A stretch of 64,000 nucleotides of DNA from Saccopteryx bilineata. Taxonomy: Eukaryota > Chordata > Mammalia > Chiroptera > Emballonuridae. The translations under genes and the position numbers were made by a program. This document shows positions 24,961 to 34,426 of this stretch, piece by piece (position 1 is the first letter of the stretch; every line of letters begins with the position of its first letter). The notes beneath the pieces are model-generated. The model ran no database searches. It was not told the origin of the DNA and was given only the letters and a program-made list of their open reading frames with translations. The stretch is taken from the NCBI RefSeq assembly GCF_036850765.1, contig NC_089496.1:102386267-102450266 (forward strand), in the 5' to 3' direction.

Positions 24961-25029
24961 TACTTTCATAATTAGTTTGTGAAGCAATTCTTTCTAATAG
25001 GAAGTTTCTAAAAGGACTCATCATTAAAT

Positions 25030-25175
25030 TGAACTCCTGTATGTGCTCCTGAGAGAGGCAGGAAGAGAGAGACGGAAGCACTGAACTGTTTCTATGTGCA
25101 CCCTGACCCGAGAATCACACCAACAACCTCCGTCCAGGACGACGCCCCAACCAACCGTGCTATCCAGCCAGGGCT
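25030..25175 (-). mobile_element. Short bat SINE fragment
   Basis: Reverse head CTATCCAGCCAGGGCTT at the right end, purine-rich tail side on the left. Confidence 0.6.
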
Positions 25176-25194
25176 TAAGTTTTGTTTTCTTTTT

Positions 25195-25397
25195 GTTTTT
25201 GTTTTTTGTTTTAGTGACAGAGAGAGGATAGGAGAGGGAGGAGGGGAAGGAAAGCATTCATTTGTGGTTCCACTCAGTCATGAATTCATTAGTTGCCCTG
25301 ACTGAATTCAGGTGTGTGCCCTGACTGGGGACTGAACCCGCGACCTTGTCATTTCGGGACACTGCTCTTAACCAACTGACCTGACCAGCCAGGACCA
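25195..25397 (-). mobile_element. VES-like bat SINE
   Basis: Reverse copy: GAGAGAGGATAGGAGAGGG tail side, GGGGACTGAACCCGCGACC B-box region, head GACCAGCCAGGACC. Confidence 0.7.
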
Positions 25398-25400
25398 CAT

Positions 25401-25555
25401 CAGTGTTTTTTAAACCTGAATGAGCACACAGATCTGCAGGTCCTGTTAAAATGCAGGTTCTGACTTAGCAGGTGCAGGTGGCTTTTCAAATGAGTTCACT
25501 CTCAGATGTTGCTGAAGCTGCTGGTCCATGGGCCACACTTTGGGCCCCGGGAACC
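25401..25555. mobile_element. MER5-like hAT remnant
   Basis: GATGTTGCTGAAGCTGCTGG then TCCATGGGCCACACTTTG is the characteristic MER5A/B 3' part. It abuts the exon 7 fragment of the lipase pseudogene. Confidence 0.75.
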
Positions 25556-25557
25556 TA

Positions 25558-25640
25558 GATTCCTCCCGAATGGAAGAAAAGAAATACCATAGGTAAACAG
25601 AATTCTTACCCTTTGGAAACGGTCACTAAGTTTGGGACCG
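25558..25640 (+). pseudogene. Lipase pseudogene, exon 7-like fragment, 5' part replaced by MER5
   Basis: GATTCCTCCCGAATGGAAG then AAAAGAAATACCATAGGTAA aligns with PNLIP exon 7 GATTTCTTTCCAAATGGAGG AAAAGACATGCCCGGATGTC (the [13 protein letters not shown] codons). The homology starts exactly where an old MER5-like element (25401-25555) stops, so that element has inserted into or deleted the first part of the exon. Downstream intron words such as AACTTGCTAAAT recur in PNLIP intron 7. Confidence 0.65.
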
Positions 25641-26109
25641 CAAAACTGTTATGTGTATAGAGAGACTTCCTTGTGAAAATGTTATGTTTTACCAAACTTG
25701 CTAAATGTTCAGTATTGCCTAGTTCTTTTTTTTTTAATGCAACAGAACTTTAGATATTATTCTAAAGACCTCCAATGGTCTGAAAGGATGCTACTGGGAT
25801 GAGGGAAGATAAAACTATTGGAGAAATTAACATCGAGCCAATCCAGATTATTCAATAATGAGTTAGACTCATCTAAAGGAATCAGTTTTTTGTATAAAAT
25901 TTTTTACACCTTTTTCTATGATCTAACTATTTGCAAAAACTCTTGGGAACTAAAAGAATGAATCATAAGGCATGAATTATTCTTCGTAACTGCAATGTCA
26001 AAGTGATTCTGATCCAATTGACACTAGCTTACCCCATTGTTATATCCTAAGCAGGAGACTAGCTAGAATAAATAACTGTCACCAATGTGTGATCGAGTCT
26101 GATTTCATA

Positions 26110-26204
26110 AGAGACTTTATGATGTGCAAACACTCGAAGAAGTGGTTATTCTAGTAGCATTCTCAACCCTGACACCTTTGCGGGGCATCCTTGCCCTTTC
26201 CGTA
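26110..26204 (+). pseudogene. Lipase pseudogene, exon 8-like fragment (His exon)
   Basis: AGCATTCTCAACCCTGACAC then CTTTGCGGGGCATCCTTGCC matches PNLIP AGCATCCTCAACCCTGATGG CTTTACTGGGTTCCCCTGTG, coding SILNPD-F--PC. The upstream part keeps a cysteine/His pattern (ATGTGCAAACAC for TGTAATCAC). A 4-base deletion and stops are present. The preceding 35 bp match PNLIP intron 7 end (CTGTCAC...GTCTGATTTCA). Confidence 0.75.
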
Positions 26205-27568
26205 AGGTTTAATCAAGAAAGGCATTTGTCATTATACGGCAGTGACTAGGGAATGATATCACTTATAAAAAAATGCAACATTATTTCCAGTAATTTTTAT
26301 GACTCACAATTTTCTCATACATTTAAGAAATACTTCACATAACAGCTTATCCAGGAAAAGATATTTTAGGGAAAATGTAATTTAATTTAACTTCAAACTA
26401 CATTTAATTATACTTCAATTATCCAAATGACTGCCTCATCTGAAATATTTACTTTTCATCTACATGTTTAGTATTCTCTAGACAAAGTTATAGTCGTCAT
26501 ATAAATGAAAAAATGTAAGTGGCTTAATTGTCTGGTGTTCTGTTAACTGTGAGTTTTCCTTCTGTGCTCTTAATCACTTGTCAGTTACTTCTTATAATCA
26601 AATTTTCAATGTATATATTAAACTCAAACTCAATGATATGTATCATTGCAAAATTAAAATATCAAATTATGTGTTAAATGTGTGGATTAATCACAGACAA
26701 AATCTATTGGTGTAAAGGAGAGAAAGTACTAAGCTTAATTACAGGAAATAAAATAGATGGTTAGTAAATTTTGCAAAGCTTTATGGGAACTGAAATGAAA
26801 CAGAAAACACTCATCAGAATAACAATAACACTTATCAAGTGCCTACTATGTGCCAGGCTCTATTGTACAAGCTTTTCCCTGTCCTGTCTCCTCTATTCCC
26901 TGCAGGCTCCTGATGAGGTAGGTTCTGTAATGTGCCCATTTTTACAGATGACGAAACTAAGATACAATGAGTTTAGGTAAAACGTCTAAGGCAGGCATGG
27001 CCAACATATGGGCCAGATCCAGTCCACGTAATGAGTTTATGTGGCCCACGATTAAATTTTTAATAGTCTCTGATACGTTAAAATCTCAGCTACTCAGAAG
27101 CGGAAGCTCTTTCAGTACTGGAAATCGAGATATTTAAGAAGATAGTGATACGCGGAAAAGAATTCCACGTGTGACTAATCTAGGGTTAACTTCCAATAAT
27201 TGGTCGAATAAATTCTCGATGCTTCTTTATTTTTTAAGAAAATCCCATTATAAAGATTTACAACTTTTGTACTCGATACGACCTGTTTGATGTTTAGTGG
27301 CGATGTGAAACCCACATTCTTTTAGGTGGAGTTAGCCAGTGCGCACCCAAGGTCAAACAATTCTTTATTTTTGTGGTCAAGTGTGCTGAATCAAGTGGCA
27401 TTGTAGCATAGACAATAGCTGCAGTTGATAACTGAAAACGTGTCCAGGCTGTTTGTAAAACGAAATAATTGTTTTATTTGCTATATAACCCTTTCAAGCT
27501 CATTCTATTAATTAAATATTGTTTCGATTGCGATACAGTTTGAATATTTATACAGTATGTAATTATAT

Positions 27569-28348
27569 ATATATATATATTTTTTTTTAGTATTTTTCTG
27601 AAGTTGAAAACGGGGAGGCAGTTAGACAGACTCCTGCATGCACCTGACCGGGATCCACCAGGCATGTCCACCAGGGGGCGATGCTCCGCCCATCTGGGGT
27701 GCAGCTCTGTTGCAACCAGAGCCATTCTAGCGCCTGAGGCAGAGGCCATGGAGCCATCCTCAGTGCCCGGGGCCAACTTTGCTCCAATGGAGCCTTGGCT
27801 GCGGGAGGGGAAGAGAGAGACAGAGAGGAAGGAGAGGGGGAGGGGTGGAGAAGCAGATGGGCGCCTCTCCTGTGTGCCCTGGTTGGGAATCAAACCCAGG
27901 ACTCCTGCACGCCAGGCTCTAAATAAAAATTAAAAAACAGTTTGCTGTTTAAAAACTATTCTTTTTCATTTTGCAAGAACTAGTTCAAAGTATGCACACT
28001 GAAATCCTAGACAGATGAAAATGCTGAGTTTGAGACTTTTTTGGGGTTGGGGAAGGGAGATACAGCCTTTAAACTTCATGACAGTAGGTCTTTTCAGTTC
28101 TGTTTTGCACATTAATCACATCCTTGCTGCTTAACACATAAATACTAGGGAAATCCAAATTAATTTTGGTAATAACCCAGGCAACACAAATTGTGACTAA
28201 TAAACAAAATGTGGTCCTGGCCCCTTTTCTCCTCCTGTTAGTAAGGGTGGTGACCTCCTCCTGATTTTACATGCTAATAAAGGAAATTTTACAAGCCAAG
28301 AAAAGGAAGAAAACAAAGGCTGTACCACTGAGCCAACCAGCCAGGGCC
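27569..28348 (-). mobile_element. RHIN1-type SINE split by ~403 bp of foreign sequence
   Basis: The tail-to-B-box part is 27580-27917 and the head is 28321-28348 (TGTACCACTGAGCCAACC). Both outer ends carry the same target duplication TGTAATTATAT (27558-27568, 28349-28359), proving one original SINE. About 10 bases at the junction are lost. Confidence 0.85.
27918..28320. other. 403-bp insert inside a SINE, origin unknown
   Basis: AT-rich sequence with no inverted repeats, tRNA head or poly(A) that I can see. It begins TCTAAATAAAAATTAAA and ends AAGAAAACAAAGGC. It replaced ~10 bp of the SINE. Confidence 0.6.
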
Positions 28349-28836
28349 TGTAATTATATTTTTATTAAAATAATATTGTATATTAAATTTTTTTTCACTC
28401 ACATTCATAGACAAATTATATAATAAAATTTTGTTTACTTAAAAGAATTTGGTTTTGTATTTAACATTTTTTTATTTTAATATTTTGTCTGGCCCGTGAA
28501 AAAAGATTTCTTTCTAATCTGACCCCGGGGGCAAAAACTGTTGGCCACGCCTGGTCTAAGGTCACATCAGCCCACAGTGGAGTCGGGATTCACACCTAAA
28601 CATTTCACACAGAATTTCAGCGAATGCGTCTGAGGCTCCATGGAAATGAACTGCATGTACCTAAGACTAGCAATGGGCCTCACCTTATAACATGCGAGTG
28701 TAACCAGACGCACCAGGTGTGGATGTTTCTGGCCCGCTAATCAAGCCGCCAGAGGTGCCATCATATTGTCCATAAGTTCCTGTGTATGTTCTCAAATGAC
28801 TGTATTCTCTGTAATGATGAAAGAGATCCTCTATGG

Positions 28837-29545
28837 CAGGGGTCCCCAAACCCCCGGCCGCAGACTGATACCGGTCCGTGGGCCATTTGGTACCGGTCCG
28901 CAGAGAAAGAATAAATAACTTACATTATTTCTGTTTTATTTATATTTGTCTGAACAATGTTTTATTTTAAAAAAATGACCAGATTCCCTCTGTTACATCC
29001 ATCTAAGACTCACTCTGTTTTTTTGTTTGTTTGTTTTTCTTTCTGAAGCTGGAAACGGGGAGAGACAGTCAGACAGACTCCCGCATGCGCCCGACCGGGA
29101 TCCACCCGGCACGCCCACCATGGGACGAAGCTCTGCCCACCAGGGGGCGATGCTCTGCCCATCCTGGGCGTCGCCATGTTGCGACCAGAGCCACTCTAGC
29201 TCCTGAGGCAGAGGCCATAGAGCCATCCCCAGTGCCCGGGCCATCTTTGCTCCAATGGAGCCTCGGCTGCAGGAGGGGAAGAGAGAGACAGAGAGGAAGG
29301 TGCGGCGGAGGGGTGGAGAAGCAAATGGCGCTTCTCCTGTGTTCCCTGGCCGGGAATCGAACCCGGGTCCTCCGCTCGCTAGGCCGATGCTCTACCGCTG
29401 AGCCAACCGGCCAGGGCTAAGACTCACTCTTGACGCTTGTCTTGGTCACGTGATACATTTATTTGTCCTACCCTAAAGGCTGGTCCGTGAAAATATTTTC
29501 TGACATTAAACCAGTCTGTGGCCCAAAAATGGTTGGGGACCACTG
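28837..29545. mobile_element. Non-autonomous hAT with nested SINE
   Basis: Ends CAGGGGTCCCCAAAC and GGTTGGGGACCACTG are inverted repeats with CTCTATGG / CTCTGTGG target duplications. A RHIN1-type SINE is inserted at 29017-29417. Confidence 0.9.
29017..29417 (-). mobile_element. RHIN1-type tRNA SINE nested in hAT
   Basis: Full-length reverse copy with perfect 14-bp target duplications CTAAGACTCACTCT. CCACCAGGGGGCGATG at 29137-29152. Confidence 0.93.
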
Positions 29546-29979
29546 CTCTGTGGTATCATGTTTCTACTCCAAAGCATGCCCGTCGAAAGTGTAGGTGAAT
29601 GTATTTTCACATTTGTTTTACATTTGCATTTTACGTCATTCCTCTTCTGTTGAACTATATCCTCAGTTTCATATGCACACAAATAAGCATTGGTGGCTTA
29701 AAAGCGGTTCACTGAAGTGAAAAGACCATTTTATTCTATTGACTCTAGGTGAACACAGCCTAGGAGAACCAGGCCATCTGTGGATTGACACCAACAAGTC
29801 ATCTGGGGCTGGTGGGAAGAACTTGCCCCTCCACAATGAGCTCTGCTGCTTACCAACCATCTGTCCTGGGGCTGGTGGCTTAAACCCGCTGAGAAAAACA
29901 CTAAAACTTCCGCAGAACCTGTGGCACAGAAAATGTAAAAACGATGAAAGTGTGTAAAGCTAAAGAATGAATGCTATAA

Positions 29980-30348
29980 GGCCCTGGCCAGTTGGCTCAG
30001 CGGTAGAGCGTCGGCCTGGCGTGCGGGGGACCCGGGTTCGATTCCAGGCCAGGGCACATAGGAGAAGCGCCCATTTGCTTCTCCACCCCCCTCTTCCTCT
30101 CTGTCTCTCTCTTCCCCTCCTGCAGCCAAGGCTCCATTGGAGCAAAGATGGCCCGGGCGCTGGGGATGGCTCCTTGTCCTCTGCCCCAGGCGCTAGAGTG
30201 GCTCTGGTCGCGGCAGAGCGATGCCCCGGAGGGGCAGAGCATCGCCCCCTGGTGGGCAGAGCATCGCCCCTGGTGGGCGTGCTGGGTGGATCCCGGTCGG
30301 GCGCATGTGGGAGTCTGTCTGACTGTCTCTCCCCGTTTCCAGCTTCAG

Positions 30349-30380
<32 letters not shown>
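29980..30380 (+). mobile_element. RHIN1-type tRNA SINE, young copy
   Basis: Full length with an uninterrupted ~34-base A tail and perfect target duplications AAGAATGAATGCTATA. Little decay, so a recent insertion. Confidence 0.94.
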
Positions 30381-30382
<2 letters not shown>

Positions 30383-30384
<2 letters not shown>

Positions 30385-31490
30385 ATGAATGCTATAAAAT
30401 GTAAGTATGCTTGTTATTCTAGTCTGCAAAGTAAACCATCTTCACGCACAACGGCCAGTGGCTGACTACGTTTTCACTCTCTGAGTCTGGGTGAACTGGG
30501 GCCCGTCATATTTGACAGCCTGGTCTCTCTGGAAGGTGCAAGATAACAGTAACCCCAGGTCATTGCCATCTTCTGTTCAGGGAAGTTTGGCATCCCAAGC
30601 GAGCATGTTCTCCCTCCCCCTGACGGTCCTGGCAGTGGACCAAACTGGCTGGAAGACCTCTGAGGGTCAAGTAAATAAACCCACGTTTGGTGTACATGCC
30701 GGTTATCTGGCCACACAGGTGTCCCAGGGCCTTTCTTTCCCTTACCTGGAGTTTGGTATCACAAGACTGCCAGAATCAGAGCCTAAACTTATGTCAATAT
30801 TTAACTCCTCTGCAAACAGAGACTGGATTAGGAGCTTCCAAGTCTGGCATTTCTATTTTTAAATGCCCAAGGTTTCAGAGTCAAAGCTGAGTCAATGTTA
30901 TGTAATGCACTGCTGAAGCCAGGAATTATTTTTCAATGAGTGCCCACTTTCAAGGCCATGAGCTACCTGGGGTAGGACAGCCGTGGCTCTATCACCTTTT
31001 ATAGGACCCACCTTCTCACCTGCAATCTCGAGATGTGAGGAGTAACAAAGGCTGGTGGGGAGCAGAGTTGGTGGGAGCTCAGGGCACTCCCCTGTGGTAT
31101 TTGAGAGTTCTCTGTGTATCCACACACTGAACTGCTCCAGTCACTCATATATTGCACCTGGGGGCCAGGCAACGTTGGGTCAATTTCCACTAAACCCTGA
31201 AGTATCATATGGCCTCAGATTGCTTGTGAAACAACAGTTACTATCAGTACTGAGCTGGAAAATGCCCATTAAAATTAAAATTCTACAAATATGGAATGAA
31301 GAATTGAGCAGTTAATTTTTATAATTGGGGAGGTGGCAGAAAAGGAAAATTTTAAAGTAAAAAATTAGGAAAAAAATATGTCAAAATATTAATATCCTGC
31401 ATAAATATCATCCAGATCTATAGTAAAATTTACAGCCCAGGATTTAATGTTTGTACCTGAACTGTTCTTGAAAGTAGGCAAAATCATCGT
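30383..31490. other. Gene-free unique sequence
   Basis: No family recognised. A 123-codon open frame at 30491-30862 has ordinary composition and no recognisable domain, so I do not call it a gene. Confidence 0.45.
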
Positions 31491-32530
31491 ACAATACAAT
31501 CATCTCTATTGGTTAAGGCAATGCTGGTTGCTATAACCCTGAAATATCAATGACTTAGAACAATGAGGATTTATTTCTTGCTCATGCAAAATTCAAAATG
31601 AGGTCTTTTTTTATTTTTTATTTTTTTTATAATAATTTTATTTTTTTAATGGGGCGACATCAATAAATCAGGATACATATATTCAAAGATCAACAAGTCC
31701 AGGTTATCTTGTCTTTCAATTATGTTGCATACCCATCACCCAAAGTCAGATTGTCCTCTGTCATCTTCTATCTAGTTTTCTTTGTGCCCCTCCCCCTCCC
31801 CTTTCTCTCTCCCTTTCCCCCCTCCCCCCGTAACCACCACACTCTTATCAATGTCTCTTAGTTTCACTTTTATGTCCCACCTACATATGGAATAATGCAG
31901 TTCCTGTTTTTTTCTGATTTACTTATTTCACTTCGTATCATGTTATCAAGATCCCACCATTTTGCTGTAAATGATCCGATGACATAATTTCTTATGGCTG
32001 AGTAGTATTCCATAGTGTATATGTGCCACATCTTCTTTATCCAGTCATCTATTGACCGGCTTTTTGGTTGTTTCCATGTCCTGGCCACTGTGAACAATGC
32101 TGCAATGAACATGGGGCTGCATGTGTCTTTACGTATCAATGTTTCTGAGTTTTGGGGGTATATACCCAGTAGAGGGATTGCTGGGTCATAAGGTAGTTCT
32201 ATTTTCAGTTTTTTGAGGAACCACCATACTTTCTTCCATAATGGTTGTACTACTTTACATTCCCACCAACAGTGGACAAAATGAGGTCTTAATGATTGAT
32301 GGCTCGCTTTTGTCTAAGCAGGGAACCCAGGCTCCTTCCATCTTGTGGCTCTACCAGATTCAACATTATAACCTTCCAAGTCCCTGTACTTCTTTGCATC
32401 AAGCCATGGAAGGGAAGGCATGTGAAGATTATGTGTGGGTTTTTATGAACAGGACTAGGAGCTGTGCACTCACAGCTCACGGGCCAGAAGTGGATCATGT
32501 GGTCCATCTCCCTGCAAGGGAATTTGGGTA
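31490..32530. repeat. Old interspersed repeat split by L1
   Basis: GGTTGCTATAACCCTGAAATA (left) and ATCATGTGGTCCATCTCCCT then GCAAGGGAATTTGGGTA (right) look like two halves of one old mammalian repeat that I cannot name safely. The L1 copy lies between them. Confidence 0.5.
31607..32276 (-). mobile_element. 5'-truncated L1 (ORF2 end and 3' UTR)
   Basis: Antisense. The minus strand still reads MWHIYTMEYYSAIRNYVIGS, the C-terminal region of L1 ORF2p, followed by 3' UTR and a poly(A) (T-rich near 31610-31640). Target duplication AAAATGAGGTCTT occurs on both sides (from about 31598 and 32278). Confidence 0.9.
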
Positions 32531-32539
32531 ATAAGGTCT

Positions 32540-34110
32540 AGTTCTATTTTGTATAAGAAGAGGCCACCAACCTCTGCCACTTACTCTATAAACAGATTGT
32601 CTGAGATAGCTCATTAGTGGTCTGAAAGAAACAATAGGGTTGATTAAATTTTGCAACCCAGTTAAGAGATTCAGCAAGATTGAATCTAGGAAAAGTCATT
32701 CATCCAGATCTCACCTGATAGACTGCTGATTGTGTACAATTTCTTTCTTTGCTTTGATAACAGTTCGGGAAATTGAATCTTCCCAAAACATTCTAAAATT
32801 TGAAGCCATTTCAACTAACAAAATAATTCCCCAGAAACTCTAGGCTCTGTCTCAGAATTCGGTCACTTTGGGTCCTAATTCTCAGCCTCTATAGAGCAAG
32901 TGACCCAAATTATGGATCACTTCTATGGTACTATCTAAAATGCCAACTTAAAAATTTTGTATGAATTATTTGGTAATTCACACAGGATACATTTTACTTC
33001 GAGGTAACCTTTAAGTGAACATTGGCTTGCTTTGGGGGGTTTATTTTTTTCATTTTCTTGTTTTGAGTAAAAAGGACTTCAGAAAAATCACAGTTCTTTA
33101 CTGTGATATTGTATAGGCAGTTCTTACTGTAGGAATTATGCAAACGTAAATTGCTTTTTATTTTCACTCCCTCGTTTGTTGGTTCACTCGTGACACAGGG
33201 ATACATTCAGGGTCTGCTGGGTGCCATCCATGGAATTCTTTCTCGTGCCTTCAGTCCTGATTTTACCATCTGCCCTATCCCACATTCTAGAACTTTCCTC
33301 ATTCACAAATAATTTTATTGATTTCTTTCTGTACCTGTAAACTGTGTCAGGGAACTGAATTATTTGACCATTTTTGACCTACAAAGGTGGCAACTTCAAG
33401 TGACCCAATCTCTGTCTGTGATGCTGTCAGGATAAATAGCAAATCTCTTAAAATGATGGATCTCATTATCATTTTTTAAACGTTTACTGAAGCAATCTAT
33501 CACCAACTGAAAATATTCCAGTTTTCTTTTTCTATAAAACACTTCCTTCAGATTATTTTTCCCCAAACATTTTTTCCAAGTTGAATTTTATTTTTCTTTC
33601 TAATTCACAATTTCGTGGGGTGGTGGGGGTCACTGACTTCACCTCTATACTCTTAGAATTACTTTCAATTCCTTTTGTCAGTTTATTTATTCTTTTTTCC
33701 ATGCTATTGTTGAGAAATGAACTAGTTCTATGGACTATTAAATAAAATATCAAGTGCTTCCCCACAAAGAATGGACTCTACTGAATAATTGCCTCTATTT
33801 TTCTGTTTCTGAGGGTCAGGCAAGGTTATACAAGAACTGCCGGAGCTGGTAAGCTTTTAGTATTTGTTTTCAAGAATGCTGCTACCAAACTCTGAAAACC
33901 ATTTAGTTTCACGCATACCCACAGACCTTCACAGGGAACTGCACATTCAGAAAGAGGCAGCCTGGAACATTTAGCACAAAAGCATATGGTGATTCTGAGC
34001 ATTATGTAATGAGGTCGGAAGAGAACCGTTCCCTTTTCTCATCTTCCCCCAAGCGCTGTGGGAAACTTTACCTACTCTATCAATTTTGGTTTATTTATGA
34101 TTAAAAGTAG
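32540..34110. other. Gene-free stretch upstream of PNLIP
   Basis: AT-rich unique sequence with no recognisable repeat family or exon. It is the likely place for distal PNLIP regulatory elements, but no clear site can be named. Confidence 0.4.
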
Positions 34111-34119
34111 AAACACATC

Positions 34120-34190
34120 CTTGGCACCTCCTGTCTTTGCATGTCACTTTTCCTTGGAACCGCTAGGAAAGATAAGGCTGGCTTATAAAA
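34120..34190 (+). promoter_or_regulatory. PNLIP: PNLIP core promoter with TATA box
   Basis: TATAAAA lies at 34184-34190, about 50 bp before a splice donor that ends a short non-coding exon, so transcription should start near 34214-34220. Upstream, CACCTC (from about 34135) and TTTTCC (34149-34154) are spaced roughly two helical turns apart. This resembles a PTF1 bipartite acinar element, but the E-box half is imperfect, so that part is tentative. Confidence 0.7.
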
Positions 34191-34214
34191 AGGAACTTGG
34201 GTGCCACCGAGTTG

Positions 34215-34241
34215 TGCGCGGGACCGGACAGGGCTGCCACG
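34215..34241 (+). other. PNLIP: PNLIP 5' non-coding exon 1
   Basis: The start is inferred about 28 bp below the TATA box; the end is a strong donor (GTGAGT at 34242). PNLIP-family genes have a non-coding first exon, and coding exon 1 begins directly at the acceptor with its ATG, which matches this arrangement. Confidence 0.65.
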
Positions 34242-34380
34242 GTGAGTCAGGGGCAGGTATTCCAAGCCTCCTTTATGAGTTTTGGCCTCTTTTCACCCAG
34301 AGGTCTAAGTGAATTTGAATTAGGCCAATCCTTTAAAAATGAATGCAGCCAGATTCATTCATATTTTTAACTTTGTTTAG

Positions 34381-34426
34381 ATGCTTCTAATCTGGACACT
34401 TTCGCTGCTGCTGGGAACAGTTGTAG
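34381..34426 (+). CDS. PNLIP: PNLIP coding exon 1 (signal peptide)
   Basis: The acceptor TTTAG abuts the ATG at 34381 and the donor is GTAAGT at 34427. It encodes the 16-residue hydrophobic signal peptide and ends in phase 1. PNLIPRP1 has the same acceptor-ATG arrangement at 57613. Confidence 0.93.

Larger units (their letters stand above)
3815..26204 (+). pseudogene. Decayed, unprocessed pancreatic-lipase (PNLIP-like) pseudogene
   Basis: Fragments resembling successive PNLIP exons occur in PNLIP order on the PNLIP strand: exon 2 (~3815-3960, weak), exon 4 (~6600-6745), exon 5 (7421-7534), exon 6 (~24872-24960, weak), exon 7 (25558-25640) and exon 8 (26110-26204). A candidate exon 3 near 4440-4535 is too weak to list separately. 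Similarity continues into introns (6791-6860 with 38740-38810; 26075-26110 with 41900-41939; bases after 7534 with bases after 39921). That shows duplication of genomic DNA, not a retrocopy. No reading frame survives: there are frameshifts, stops and lost splice sites. Exon 5 keeps the PNLIP-type AATGGGACC (NGT) sequence, so PNLIP is a closer source than PNLIPRP1. Copies of exons 9-12 were not found up to 34 kb. The two halves could be separate events because 17 kb of repeats lie between exons 5 and 6. Confidence 0.7.
26992..28553. mobile_element. hAT transposon (1562 bp) with nested SINE
   Basis: Ends CAGGCATGGCCAAC and GTTGGCCACGCCTG are inverted repeats. The 8-bp target duplication GTCTAAGG is perfect on both sides (26984-26991, 28554-28561). 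No intact transposase frame remains. Contains a split SINE. Confidence 0.9.
26820..28620. mobile_element. MIR split by a hAT
   Basis: 26820-26983 reads as a MIR (AAGTGCCTACTATGTGCCAG ... TTTTTACAGATGACGAAACT) and continues after the hAT at 28562 (CATCAGCCCACAGTGGAGTC). Confidence 0.75.

Noticed and set aside
30491..30862. 123-codon open frame upstream of PNLIP
   Set aside because: No recognisable domain, no repeat-free support and no promoter or splice context.
34120..34160. A definite PTF1 site at PNLIP
   Set aside because: The E-box half is CACCTC, not CACCTG, so it was kept only as a tentative remark in the promoter entry.
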